Positions 22,801 to 33,829 of a stretch of DNA of 64,000 nt are shown here, in pieces (position 1 is the stretch's first letter; each line of letters opens with the position of its first letter). A program made the position numbers and the translations under genes. This stretch comes from Ianthella basta (lineage: Eukaryota; Porifera; Demospongiae; Verongiida; Ianthellidae): positions 545,501 through 609,500 of the forward strand of contig OZ025869.1 of the NCBI GenBank assembly GCA_964019415.1, given 5' to 3'. Below the pieces are notes generated by a model. It saw only the letters and a list, made by a program, of their open reading frames with translations, did not search any database and had not been told where the DNA came from.

Positions 22801-23243
22801 GCACTGAAATACATACATAAGACAGCTGCAAGGACAAGCATTCCTTTTTCTATCCAGTCTACTAAGTATTTGATCTATTCGTTGATACATTTTCTTGCTT
22901 GTTGTGTGATTCATTTCTGTCTGCATGGAAAACCTTCCCATTGCCTTCCCTGACTGACATGTTTAGAATCGGTCATCTGAGAAGTCAGTGGCTCATCACT
23001 ACATTCCAAACTGGCTGTACAAGTCACCCTAGTCTATCCTCACTGATGTCTTGAGAAAATGTGTGTTCATAGCTGTCCCTATGTTTTATCTACAGTATGC
23101 ATATCCATGTAGATAATGACTGTGTGCTTCTCCTGTACACTGCAGTATGTATAGAGGTGACGTGTGATGGGGGGTTAATATAACTGGCATTATGCCACAA
23201 TGCTCTGTAAAGTATGCCTACTGTCACTGTATGTGTCTGTATG

Positions 23244-23452
<209 letters not shown>

Positions 23453-23454
23453 CA

Positions 23455-23860
23455 CCTGGTGTTTAGGACTAATACTGGACCTTCCTTCCATTCACTCACC
23501 ACTCCTGTACAGGGTATGTACTGTTTGTGTGCTCTATAGTTGCAAGAACTGTAGCATTAGCTCGAAGCCATGCCCACAGCATGATGTGTTAACCATATAT
23601 GGAGTCACAGGGTGAAAGTACAGCTTAAGCTTGTACTGAATGCTGAAGTCTGTTAACATTCCACGCACGACCACTACACAATCCTTTGTAGCACAATTGG
23701 CCTTGACGTCAACATTCCCATGTAATGGTGTACCCTCACTTTCTTCAAGTCCCTCCTTCCATTGCTTCTTGTAATCACTATCCCTTGTGATGTGTGCACA
23801 ATTCACAAGTAATGGATTAGCCTCATACCCAGACCCTTTCTATCATTTGCATTGGGAAAG
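23455..23860 (-). pseudogene. Coding-like fragment of unknown family, paralogue at 53.2-53.6 kb
   Basis: The minus-strand frame 23806-23534 (90 residues) includes VKANCATKDCVVVV and PVTPYMVNTS. The block 53240-53640 is clearly homologous, with indels and a different reading around the Cys-Gly-His-Gly end. Both are followed by a GATTAGCC-start piece (23816 and 53546) and a shared GTTTTGCTGATGTCATGCTT stretch. It is probably a duplicated exon of an unrecognised gene. Confidence 0.35.
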
Positions 23861-24123
23861 TGAAAGGGATTGGTACCCACTGTTTTGCTGATGTCATGCT
23901 TCCATAAGATGACGATTATCACACAATATAATATGATACAATTTAACATCCTTGATTACTTAGGTGTTATTATGTCTCACCAAAAATGATTCACGACAGT
24001 GGTTGTGGGTTCTTCCTCACTTCTGTTAACACTTCACCAGTCTGACACACTTTGTGGAAGAATCATCTTGCATCAGAGCATTGCATTTTACAATAGCTTG
24101 AACATTAGTTATCCTAAATTGAA

Positions 24124-24216
24124 GCCAGTCACCTATCACTACAATACAGTCACCTGTCATCAGACTGCAGTCACCTGTCACCAACATGCAGTCACCTGTC
24201 ACCAGCGTGCAGTCAT
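24124..24216. repeat. About 21-bp tandem repeat, four to five units
   Basis: The unit CAGTCACCTGTCACCAACATG and variants recur at 24124, 24148, 24169 and 24190. The outer units are more degenerate. Confidence 0.75.
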
Positions 24217-24239
24217 GAGTTTACCTCCTGGTTAGTCAG

Positions 24240-25015
24240 CTAAAAAGCTGACATTTGCCATGAGCCATTATTATGTTGATCTTGTGTGGATTACGGGGTG
24301 TGGATATGTTCCTGTGAACTGGGGTAGCTAGCCATTTTAATTATATTCATGTCATATAATGAATATCATTATCTGGAATATGAATACAATTACTTCACTT
24401 TGGCTTGTGGGTCAGTTTTACAGTAAGTGCTGTTCACATTTTTGTTCAATATTTCACCAAATCAAATTAGAACAGCATCCATGAAATTTAGCCATAATTA
24501 TAATCATCTGTCAAGCACGTGTGTAATCGGAATATCTGATAACAGATTGCTTCAAATACTTGGTTGGTCGGGCACCATAGAAGAGACACTCGCCAGAGGA
24601 GGGCTTCTCTGCTGAATGTGTACTCCATTACGAACATAAAGCCATACGAATACCTAAAGTGGAAACAATATAGGGGTGCCTTTGGCGCCCCAAAATGGTA
24701 CGCCTCATATGCTATAGGGTGCTGTATGTACCAAAGTGTATAGTACATTCCAAAACAGAACAAATTAATGGTGGACACATACCCAATTTGCCAGTCTAGT
24801 GTATCCATCCCTCAGTTGTCTTATGTGACCAATGCAAGTCACAATGTCACATGACATGCAACTCACTTCTTCCTTGTGTCTCTGAGCAACTTGGCAAACA
24901 TACTCAACCAAATTAATGTGTGCCCAGATGGAAGTTGACTGCAGTCTACTTACATAATACTATAGTGACCTAAGTGAAAATGACATCATTTTGGCACTAA
25001 AAATAGAAGTGGGTA
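24240..25015. other. Upstream region of the collagen/fibrinogen-like gene; no other feature
   Basis: Only short frames are present. A GGTGCCTTTGGCGCCCC palindrome at 24676-24692 is the only local structure noted. Confidence 0.45.
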
Positions 25016-25027
25016 TTGTATTTGTTC

Positions 25028-25035
25028 TATAAAAG
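25028..25035 (+). promoter_or_regulatory. TATA box of the first collagen/fibrinogen-like gene
   Basis: TATAAAAG lies 56-63 bp before the chosen ATG. The paralogue at 44.6 kb has a similar box at a similar distance. Confidence 0.7.
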
Positions 25036-25090
25036 TGGGGATGCATGCAGCAGCAGCTTCAACAATCCAGCAATCAAACTGCAAGCAACC

Positions 25091-26353
25091 ATGAAGCTGC
25101 TCGGTGTGCTGGTGTTGGCCTGTTTGCTATTCTCCCTGCCTCCTGCCTTTGGGACTCATTCTCCAACTGCCAATGCCACTGGACACTGCAAAGCAGGCCC
25201 CTGGGCTCCAACACCAGTGATAGGACTTCCGGGAAGAGACGGAAGAGACGGACCTCGCGGGAGAGATGGTCTCCCTGGCCCTCCCGGTCCACGTGGACCC
25301 ATTGGAATAGGTCTTGGGGAAATACGTGAAATTGTGCGCTTGATAGCAGAAGAGGAGGTGGGGAACTTGACAACAATCGTGCATCAAAATCCTGTCAAGG
25401 TAGTGGTGAATTGTGCTGACAGTTCATCTGGAGCAGTGAATACCCCAACCCAGGCACCCTTCAACCAGACACCATCCACCCCCACTACTGAGCTTCCAGT
25501 TGGTGGCATGCTGACTTACGAATGTGCCAACACATCTAATCAGAACTGTCCCGGGTTGACTTTTCACAACCCTGCTACCTCTTGCCGCGATGTATACCTC
25601 TGCAACCGCTTTCTCCCTTCTGGCAACTACTGGGTTCGGAGATACCATTCTGATGATGGTTCCTTCACGCTTGTTCGTGTCTACTGCTACATGAGGGAAG
25701 ACAAGTGTGGGATCGGTGGAATTATGCGTGTGGGGTACTTGAACGTTACCAACACAACGGCTAGTTGCCCTTACCCTCTGACACTGTACAACGCATCTGG
25801 AACTATACTGTGCGGGCCAACTGATGGAAACAGCCAGTGCGATCAATTGACATTTCGTACATACAATATCCCATACAATTCTGTGTGTGGAAGGGCAGTC
25901 GGCTATGGGTATTACTATAATTATGGATTTTACTATGGTTCCAGAAACATTGACTCCGCCTATCTTAGTGGGTTGTCCATCACCAACAGAAACAATGGAC
26001 AGCGTTCACACATTTGGAGCTATGCAGCAGGGTATAGTGATGGTATTTCCAATTCATTAAATTGCCCCTGTGCTCGATATGGCGGTTCATCTCCTCAATC
26101 GTTTGTGGGCTCTGATTACTATTGCGAGTCAGGCGTCCATACATCACTATCCAGGCAGTGGTACATTTCCAACAAGCTGTGGGATGGTGAAGGCTGTTAC
26201 AGTGGTAGCAAGTGCTGCAACCCGAGTCATGCACCGTGGTTCCGAAAGTTCCTGAATGTAGAGGCTACTTCTGATATTGAAGTTCGCTGGTGCCATCTAG
26301 GTGGATCCAATGACAAAACTGGCATTGAACTGCTTGAAATTTATGTTTACTAA
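25091..26353 (+). CDS. Secreted collagen/fibrinogen-like protein, copy 1
   Basis: Single exon, 420 residues. Residues 1-21 form a signal peptide (MKLLGVLVLACLLFSLP). A short linker leads to about ten Gly-X-Y triplets (from IGLPGRDGRDG to GIG, residues 44-74), then a predicted helix (EIREIVRLIAEEE) that could trimerise the chains, then a Thr/Pro-rich linker. The C-terminal half begins like a fibrinogen domain (SCRDVYLCN, SGNYWVRR, VYCYM, MRVGYLN) and continues with a Cys-rich region common in sponge and cnidarian proteins: CGRAVGYG, SAYLSGLSI, RSHIWSYAAG, CPCA, YYCESG, LWDGEGCY, CCNPSHAPWF, DIEVRWC and a final IELLEIYVY. Several NxT/S sites fit secretion. An upstream in-frame ATG (25016) lies before the TATA box and was rejected. 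Likely roles are extracellular matrix or pattern recognition; the exact role is unknown. Confidence 0.88.
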   Translation: MKLLGVLVLACLLFSLPPAFGTHSPTANATGHCKAGPWAPTPVIGLPGRDGRDGPRGRDGLPGPPGPRGPIGIGLGEIREIVRLIAEEEVGNLTTIVHQNPVKVVVNCADSSSGAVNTPTQAPFNQTPSTPTTELPVGGMLTYECANTSNQNCPGLTFHNPATSCRDVYLCNRFLPSGNYWVRRYHSDDGSFTLVRVYCYMREDKCGIGGIMRVGYLNVTNTTASCPYPLTLYNASGTILCGPTDGNSQCDQLTFRTYNIPYNSVCGRAVGYGYYYNYGFYYGSRNIDSAYLSGLSITNRNNGQRSHIWSYAAGYSDGISNSLNCPCARYGGSSPQSFVGSDYYCESGVHTSLSRQWYISNKLWDGEGCYSGSKCCNPSHAPWFRKFLNVEATSDIEVRWCHLGGSNDKTGIELLEIYVY

Positions 26354-27390
26354 CTTAATTAGTAGCTGCGGTTTTCTGTAGGTTTCAGTAGCCTTTTTTT
26401 CTGTAGCAGCAGTTCCTGTAGTTTCCAGTAGTCATTTTGTGTGCAGCTGTAGTGCTCTATACTTTCCCTTAGGTCTCTGTAGCTGTTTCTCTCTGTAGCT
26501 GAAGTAACTACAAATGTGTGTTGTAGTGTATTATACAATTACAAATGTAGTTTGAGTGATTCACTATGGTGTGCTCAACAGTCAACTCCAATTGTTATGG
26601 CACAAAATGATTGCTGCAAGTAAAAGTGATGATGCATCGGATCACCTGTGAAATTTTGACTCTGCATCTTAACCACCATCACCTGAAGTAGATATTTCTA
26701 TGCAAGCACTACTTATCTAGTACAGATGTCTTATACTGTTATATATGCAGTAGGCTAGCCTGTTTGTGAGTAGTTTGTTATGTAGCTATACAAATGTGTG
26801 CCGCCAAATCAGTACTGCAACACACCGCCACAACCAGCTCAAGTTACATTGTTTACATGCTGTAACACCTTCCCATGTTGCACTGTGACCTCTGTGTAAG
26901 TGTGTCTATAGACATATGGTGTGTTGACGTCTGCTGCATCGTGCACCCAGCTTTGTTGGGACTCATGCTATTGCACAGTGTAGTGACTTCCATGTTTCAG
27001 TGCATGCCTTGCTGGTGATGAGTGCAGTGCAGGTTTGTCATAACTGATGCAATATGATCGCTATTTCCCTTTCCAGCTAGGTGAATTCAAAATTGCATGG
27101 TGTATGTGCATGCATGTGTTATCCCTTTCATCTACCATGATGTGTCCACTACCACCAATAGCAGGAAAGCCCACTTTTGATGGGATTTCCTGCTATGGCA
27201 ACAAGTCATACAATAGTTTTGTGACAATAGGTAGTACAGCAAGTGTCTTAACAGTAGGTTGAATCGTGTCTTTCACTGGGTGCAATTACAGTAGTAGTGA
27301 AGTGCTCTTTTGCTAGGTGCAAATGTTAGTGAAGTGCATTAATTTTGCATGCATGTCTGTGGCCATGCATGTGTGGTATATACAGTGAAT
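26354..27390. other. 3' region and spacer
   Basis: The first 150 bp contain repeated CTGTAG words, also found after the second copy at 45.95 kb, and probably represent the 3' untranslated region. No further gene was seen. Confidence 0.45.
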
Positions 27391-28180
27391 GTCATGGAAG
27401 TACGTAGCTGACAATTGCAAGCAGCAGGAAATTTATATGTGAAGTTTGATGGTGTTTCTTTGAAGGACTCTTAATGTGTAGATAATGTTGTCTATGTACA
27501 CTCCATTGGTATAGGGTATGTTGAACCTGTTGTGTGAACAGTGTAACATGAGCTGGCTATGGTGTACAGTGTGGTTGAGTCACATTCACACAGTGGAACA
27601 GAATGTGCAGTTGGCTCCATATATGACATCAAATAGAATGGTGTCTCAGTCTGTGGGGAAAAGTGCTATGTGATCTTCTGCGATAGGGCAGGTATAGCTA
27701 TAGTTGGATGCCAACCACTTAAGAGTATTCCAGCCCCACTCAATCGGCATGTAGTGTTTTGAGGCAGTGAAGTGCAGATTCTTATAGGGAACACATGCAC
27801 ACATGGTGGATGTGTAACATGAGCTGGCTGTGGTGTACAGTGTGGTTGAGTCACATTCATACAGTGTAACAGAATGTGAAAATGGCTCCGTATGATATCA
27901 AATAGAATGGTGTCTCAGCCCAAAAAGTAAACTGGTCTGTGATGGTATGGCAGCTATAGTTGATTACTGCCCCCTTAAGTATGTATTCCAGCCCACTCAA
28001 TCAGCATGTAGTGTTTTGAGGCAATGCAGTGCATATCTTTATAGGGAACACACTAACACACGGATAAAGACCGGAGAATGTGCATTGTATTAAAATTACA
28101 TCATTGCACATTTATTTTGGCTAATGATGTCATGCTGTCAATTGGCCAATATTCTATTCAGAGATGGTGCAGCTACATAG
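27390..28180 (-). repeat. Two more copies of the 3.6-3.9 kb module
   Basis: 27400-27720 and 27800-28020 are tandem copies of the coding-like module at 3560-3900. Positions 28020-28180 then repeat the outer 3' flank of the C4-like genes (compare 3930-4080). This is the footprint of a C4-like locus without a gene. Confidence 0.6.
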
Positions 28181-28199
28181 TATGCCTGCATGCATGCGC

Positions 28200-29090
28200 A
28201 CCACACAGTAACGCAGTAACATGTAATGTCACAGCCACTATTCCCTACTTCTTGTGTACAGGCTGCCATGATGTGTGCATTGTTCACACAAGTGTCCATG
28301 CACATGTAGCTACACACAACAGCTGACAGGGCAACAGCCTCAACTGGCACAGGAGTTTGTGAAGATTGTGTAAAAGGTTTGGAGGAGACTGGGGGTTGAG
28401 CTGAGTGTCAGTTGGTGCCTCTCACATGCGACCGGTGATATTCCTTTTTACATGTGTAGAGATTTCACTATTCCCTCTGGTTGTGCAACACACATTGGAG
28501 AATCCATCGTTTGAAATCAGCACTATAGAGCAGTGAATTCTGAAGAAATAAACTACTGAAAGTTAGTGGAATAATTAAAATTTAATTAACTTTAAATAAA
28601 TAGCTGTAACAATTAATTTAAATGTACAATAATTATTTATTAAATGTATGCGTTCGTACCTAATTACGCTAGGACAAGGGCACACGTACCGGCTGCATGC
28701 AGACAGCTAGCCAAGTGCATACTAGAAAATATAGCTATATAGCTATAGCTACCTGTATAGATAGCATTCATGATCTGGCCCATGCACTAGCTCACAATTG
28801 CCCCCACATTGCTTTACATGTATCTACATATGTCAGTGCGCAAGTGTAATCCCTGACAGTGAGCTTAGTGCCATGCACCATGCAGAGGCTAACATCACTC
28901 ACTCATGATCATTAAAGCCTGAGAATAGCTAGCTAGCTAGCCACCCTTGCAATTTGCCCGTGGTCAGTCAGTACCAGTTAAAACGTGCACACATGCACGT
29001 GTTATCGGACACGTACAGCCACGCACGGCAGGAAAGGGCACTGCCTGGGCTGTGAGTGCAGACTAGCATGTTGGCCAATTGACTGCACGT
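28200..29090. other. AT-rich spacer; no gene recognised
   Basis: 28560-28660 is very AT-rich (AATTAAATT-type runs), and 28725-28760 has AGCTATATAGCTATAG palindromes like those at 12.9 kb. No coding evidence. Confidence 0.45.
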
Positions 29091-29096
29091 GGGGGG

Positions 29097-29260
29097 CGAC
29101 ATGTCCAGTTGCCATGGATACGGCGTCCTTGTTCATGAGAAACATGTCTGCGGACTGAGTCAAGCTGTACACAATGACCTCCCGTCCTGGAACTCGTAGT
29201 GGAGTGGGTCACCGTGAGCTGCTGCAAGTCGCGAAGGAGAGGGAAGGCCCTTGGAGCCAG
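29097..29260 (+). pseudogene. DNAH1-like exon 1 fragment with X-box
   Basis: An X-box-like GTTGCCATGGATAC (29108-29121) precedes ATGTCTGCGG and the exon 1 start (ACCTCCCGTCCTGGAACTCG), as at 13.5, 49.0 and 61.9 kb. The copy breaks off within exon 1 at a small hairpin (GAAGGCCC near 29242, GGGCCTTCCC near 29261). No later exons follow. Confidence 0.6.
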
Positions 29261-29381
29261 GGCCTTCCCTTGGCACCACAGGGCTATTGATCAGGCAGCC
29301 GGTCACATGCACCAATCAACTTAGATGGTGATTTGGCGCTCAAGTGAGTACAATTAGTAGCTACGTACAGAAGCAGTTTGA

Positions 29382-29840
29382 ATGGAATCTGAAGAGCTTT
29401 GGCATGAAGATGAAACCCGGACAGTGGATCAGCCTTCACAGGAAAATGGTGCAGCTACCTAGACAGTGGATCCTCCGCAAGATTCCCCATCAACCGTCCA
29501 TCCGATCATTGAAGAGGAGGAGGATGTTGAAGTGAGACCATGCAGAGAAGGTTCCAGCAGTCTGTATTGATGAAAATGTCCGTTTGGAGAGCTGCAGTAA
29601 ATATTGCTCAATAGATGCATGCATATGGATGGTGATAATTGATGTCGTTTCCGCTATTGAAAGAAATCTTGTGTGGTACTGTGGTAGATGCACAAGGCAA
29701 ATTCATGATGAAACGCAGTCTACACTAGGTTGTGACTCTTGCCTTCCACTTAAATTGTCTCAGCTTGTGGAAGCCACCGAAGTCAAGAGTATGGTTCTGC
29801 TGATCCTGTTGTGCAGAATTTCATGCATCTTGACACTCAA
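29382..29840 (+). pseudogene. PHD-finger gene fragment
   Basis: A frame from ATG 29382 gives an acidic segment (MESEELWHEDETRTVDQ, then IIEEEEDVEV) interrupted by stops. Further on, WYCGRCTRQIHDE, GCDSC and, after a shift of frame, FHLNCLSLWKPPKSRVWFC match the Cys4-His-Cys3 spacing of a PHD zinc finger (CxxC, CDSC, H-x2-C, final Cys). The order, acidic region then C-terminal PHD finger, is coherent, but at least two stops and one frameshift break it. The absence of introns suggests a processed or captured copy. Function of the parent gene unknown. Confidence 0.55.
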
Positions 29841-30344
29841 CTTTCTTTCAAGTGCTTGTGTTTTATATAGTGAATATACATAGATACTGAGTCATACATT
29901 CTTTATATCACCACATTTGTATTTGTACTATAATTATATAATATATTGAGCTAGTTTGCTATATGCACATGTTTACCTTTTACAACCCTTTCTGATGCAC
30001 AAGTTTAGTTTAGGATTGTATGAAGTTGAAATAGTTTGTGTGTTCATGAATAATGTGAATGGTAGTACCAGTATGGACTCTGAGATTATGTGAAAGGAAA
30101 CAGCCAAAGAATGGAGTGATCCAACACAAGTATTTTGAGTTTAAATACTTGCTGCCCCAACTCGACATGCTCCCTTTGATCGCTGCTTTGTAATTTTATA
30201 TATTACTTCTGCATGTGTCATGAACACACTCATGCACACATGCACACGCAGATACATACAAATGGACACAAACCTATAAAGAAGTACAAATGAACACAAG
30301 CAGACATATGCACACATGTACAACTGCACAGGACCGGACACACA

Positions 30345-30945
30345 TAGTCTCGCATCCAGCCCTTATTCACTGCGAATGTATTATTGCACAATTGTAGTTC
30401 CTTTCCCCTCCCCCACGGCTGTTTCACTTGTATCCCGCGTGTACAATTTAGTAATTCTTGCGCAATAGCAAAATGGCGCCCATTGCCGTATGGTAGCCAT
30501 GTATAAGGATATCACTCCTCCGGGTTTTCCTAGAGAAATGATATACAGCATTTGATCGTTGGTATTATTATAGACATTTTAATGTAGGTCCCATCTTACT
30601 CCTTTTTTCTGCAGGTTTCCAGGACCGGTATGTTTTATATTGTAAACATGTGTATATTTTAATACTAAATGTCTGTTACGCACATACATTCCTCAAAACT
30701 GCAGGAAAATAAGGAGTAAGATTAGACCAATACCAAAATACCTAAACAATTACCAGCAATAAGATGCACCAAGCCGTTTCTTCTGAAAAACTCGGAGGAA
30801 TGACATCCGTTATACATTGCTAGCATACGGAAAAAGACGCCATTTTTCGAATTCAAAAATGTTGCGTAACAACTAAGTTACCCCGGCGAAACAGCCGTGC
30901 CCCCCATGCCAATAACCACGTACAGGAACGGCTGGCGTGCGAAGC
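30345..30945. mobile_element. Long-arm foldback element
   Basis: The two halves are imperfect inverted copies over about 270 bp: CTTACTCCTTTTTTCTGCAG at about 30596 is mirrored by CTGCAGGAAAATAAGGAGTAAG at about 30701. The outer GCTGTTTC, ACTCCTCCG and CGTATG words are also mirrored. The ends begin TAGTCTCGCA, like other elements here. The target duplication is unclear because the flanks are CA-rich. No coding capacity. Confidence 0.65.
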
Positions 30946-31260
30946 AAACATACATACACATACACACACACACACACACGTACATGTATACAGACACATG
31001 CACAGATTCTCACACAGACTCATGTATACTTGCATATATATATACACACAGAAACACATGCGTGTGCAGACACACACACACATGTACACATATACAGACA
31101 TGCACGTGCACACACACACATGTACACATATACAGACGTACATGCACGTGCACACACACACATGTACACATATACAGACATGCACGTGCACACACACACA
31201 TGTACATATATACAGACATGCACGTGCGCACACACACACAGGCACGCACACACGCACACA
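30946..31260. repeat. CA-rich minisatellite, about 36-44 bp unit
   Basis: Four units of CACACATGTACACATATACAGACATGCACGTGCA run between about 31075 and 31225, inside a wider CA-rich tract. Long frames on both strands are artefacts. Confidence 0.85.
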
Positions 31261-31269
31261 CTGGACCAC

Positions 31270-31600
31270 AGGATCGAACACATAATACTCAACTATTCCT
31301 GACAATTTCCTCGGTAAGAAAACCAAAAAGAAATCTCTATTTCAGCCTCACTATGCCGGTGCAGCTGTAACACACGTACACGTGTAGCTAGCCACATAGC
31401 TACAACGACTCTGACTCGCTAGGAATCCTTTCCAAGTTAAGATTAAGAGGATACGGCTTTTATGTCAGTAAGAATCCTCCAAAATATACTCAGCTGACAG
31501 TGAGGTAACCATGAAAAGAAGGAGGCGTTCAAGCCCGAGCAATAAAATCAGTCGATGTGCATATCACTGGCCGAAGAGAATGAGTATTGAATTTGATTGG
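31270..31600. other. No feature recognised
   Basis: Spacer between the CA-rich array and the next dynein fragment. Confidence 0.4.
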
Positions 31601-31623
31601 TGCACGTGGCCCGGATGCGACTC

Positions 31624-31734
31624 TAGTCTGGTGCGCTAGCCCCAACTTCCTGCCCCCGATTGCGCATGGGCGAGAAAGGTTTCTCGCCCATGTGCAATCA
31701 GGGGCAGGAAGTTGGGGCTAGCGCGCCAGACTAC
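31624..31734. mobile_element. Palindromic short inverted-repeat element, copy 1
   Basis: Arms of about 50 bp starting TAGTCTGGTGCGCTAGCCCC are near-perfect inverted copies. TGCGACTC flanks both sides (31616-31623 and 31735-31742), an 8-bp target duplication. A second copy lies at 61241-61358. Confidence 0.85.
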
Positions 31735-31844
31735 TGCGACTCTCGAAATTGTCAATCCAGGAGCGAAAGACGGAGTGACGGTGCGGAGTTGTGCAGCAGT
31801 GCTCAGTGTGGCGACGGCTTTGTATCTCAAACTGGCTAGAAGCT

Positions 31845-31996
31845 TTTTAAAAGGCCTGGGTGGCTAGGTAGATCAATCATACCCATAAACGTGGACGCTA
31901 GCCCAACTTGTGATTATCCCCTGATGAAGGTAGCTGTATGCTACGGAAACATTGGAATCCTTTGTTCATTTTAGCTAGAGTCCACGATTATGGATA
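31845..31996 (+). mobile_element. 152-bp insertion with a hammerhead-ribozyme-like core
   Basis: TGGCTAGAAGCT is duplicated on both sides (31833-31844 and 31997-32008), a 12-bp target duplication typical of retroposons. Inside, CTGATGA (31921-31927), a 5-bp stem (GTAGC/GCTAC) and GAAAC (31946-31950) resemble the conserved core of a hammerhead ribozyme. An outer stem (CGTGGACGCTAGC with GCTAGAGTCCACG) encloses it. Stem II is separated from the core by a mismatch, and stems I and III were not resolved. Hammerheads occur in Penelope-like elements and retrozymes. The T-rich left end would be an A-tail of the minus strand, which conflicts with the ribozyme's orientation. Confidence 0.5.
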
Positions 31997-32379
31997 TGGC
32001 TAGAAGCTGTTCTGTGCGGAGTTAGATGAGGTGTGTTGATCTAGCAACGCCTGTGTGCTTATGCTGTTGTTGTGTCTGTCTGTAGGAGACGTTGGAAGGA
32101 CCTCGCGTCCTGCAAGATACAGTCGCCAAGACCAAACAGATTGTCCACTGTCCTCCTGGTATGCGCATACGTGTGTCGGTGTGTGCATTTAGCATAAGCC
32201 TTGTTTTGTTACTGGAAAGTTGTAACTGTGCGTGATTTGTGTGGCGGTGCATGAGATGATGTGTGCATTTATGTTGTAATGTGCCGTTTGGTTCATTGCA
32301 TGCACATGCGAACTCTCTCTTCACTGGTATGCACTGTGGTCTTTAGCAGTGCAGTTAGTTGAGCACTAATGTTGCAACC

Positions 32380-32731
32380 CCCTCAATCAGCATGGAGTTA
32401 TTTGAGGCAATGCTATCCACATATAGTGGCTAATGCTGTCAATTGGCCCACATTCCATTCAGCGAATGGCTGGCATCTCATGCACTCATGTGGACTGACC
32501 AATCAAATACAACAGAATTGTACAGAACTACTGCCATGGTTTTACAGTACTGACATTGTACAATGCCATGTATGTACCTACTGTAAGTACTCCAGTTGTA
32601 CTACAAGTCCACAGCTCCTATTGAGCTCAATGGTAATACCTACAGGCCTATACATGTACAATACAGGAAACTCTGTTCAGTAGCACACAAACTAAAACTA
32701 GAAAGTTCCACTGCTTCTATGGTCCTCCACT
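32380..32731 (-). repeat. 3' flank of collagen copy B
   Basis: Nearly identical to the flanks of copies A, C and D. Confidence 0.65.
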
Positions 32732-33681
32732 CTACTTGGTGCACACAACACAGGACAGCTCTTTCGTCCCGTCATAATTTGGGCATGGAAGGCCAGTGTT
32801 GCAGTCAGCCTCAACGTGGTGCATCAGAGCACCATTGGTGTTAGCTGCTGCTCCTGGCACTGTTTCGGGAGTCTTATCCAGGCAGATGTACATGGTTCGG
32901 TAATGTGTACGATATTCAGCCACCAGCCACCCGCTGTACTCCACTGTCCATGTATCAGGGCAGGTGTATCTTCCTGGTATCATGATCTGCTTGGAACGAG
33001 AGGACACTTCACACACGGCACAAGGGGCATTGTGTTCCATCAAGTCACTCAATGCTTGTCCATTGAATTGATATTCTGCACCATGCAATGTTGAAGAGTC
33101 TGTATTGGCAGTGGTAGCTTCAGAGTGGTACTCGACATCAGCTCCACTTGCTGTACAAATATAGTTGGCTCCTCCACCCTGGGCTGAATACAAAGTGCCT
33201 GCCATGAGGCCTTCATACATGAGCTCAGTTCCAGTAACATTTGGGCACACTGTCCTCCCCCAGCGAATGTAAGTTGTTCCTCCTGATGTGGCTGGAGCTC
33301 CAGGTGCACCAGTGGGTCCAGGAGGGCCTTGTTCACCAGGTGGACCAGCATTGCCATTGGTCCCATCAGCTCCAGGTGCTGCAGTGGTTGGTAGTGTTTC
33401 ATTATTACATATGTGTATGCCATCACTCTACATGCAGCAGCTTGTCAAAATGGCATATTTATTTCAATGGTTATGGAGAAAGTACCCAGCTTACCTCCTG
33501 GAGGACCCACTGGTCCAGAGATGCCATCGCGACCATCCCTCCCTGGTTGTCCTGGCAACCCATCCCTTCCAGGCAGTCCAGGGAAGGAGCAGGTAGACCT
33601 GCTTTCTGCTTCCACTCCAAAGTGGAGGAGGAGAAGGATGGTGCCAAACAAGGCAAGGTTCATGACATTAAAACTGTTCAT
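32732..33681 (-). CDS. Short-chain collagen C4-like protein, copy B
   Basis: Exons 33681-33495 and 33378-32732, with a 116-bp intron, give 277 residues. The signal peptide (LALFGTILLLLHFGVEA) is followed by about 20 Gly-X-Y triplets, three more than in copy A because of an extra GAPGAP block before the TTYIRWG motif. The phase 1 intron and in-register joint (GPPG-APGAD) are as in A. The C4 domain is complete: GGGANYICTA, NAPCAVC, IPGRYTCPDTW, VEYSGWLV, YICLDKTPE, VEADC, LPCPNY, CVVCTK. The mid-domain differs from A and C (HGAEYQFNGQ versus VEYETRSGQ), whereas the last 60 residues resemble D. ATG 33687, two codons earlier, is an alternative start. Confidence 0.88.
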
Positions 33682-33757
33682 TCTCATTCCTTCGATGTAC
33701 GTTTCTGAACTTTGTTTCTCACCAATCTGGCTGCTGGAGTGTTGCAAGCAGTGCATC

Positions 33758-33765
33758 CTTTTATA
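33758..33765 (-). promoter_or_regulatory. TATA box of collagen copy B
   Basis: TATAAAAG on the minus strand lies about 77 bp before the start codon, in a promoter shared with the 1-210 relic and with copy C. Confidence 0.7.
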
Positions 33766-33829
33766 CCTTCTCTACCTCTGACTTCACACACACATCACAC
33801 GTGCATCACATTCCACAATCTCTTGCTCC

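Larger units (their letters stand above)
31606..32158 (+). pseudogene. DNAH1-like fragment with two nested insertions
   Basis: The exon 1 end (about 31735-31783, reading GAKD before a GTGCGG donor) and exon 2 (32086-32158, with a GTATGC donor) match the other copies. A 111-bp palindromic element interrupts exon 1 and a 152-bp insertion lies in intron 1. No exon 3 follows; 32160-32380 is intron-like and then joins the collagen 3' flank. Confidence 0.6.

Noticed and set aside
25016-25090. Upstream in-frame ATG of the collagen/fibrinogen-like gene
   Set aside because: It lies before the TATA box and would bury the signal peptide; ATG 25091 is preferred.
30853-31370. 157-residue frames on both strands
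   Set aside because: They span a CA-rich minisatellite; no codon structure or domain.
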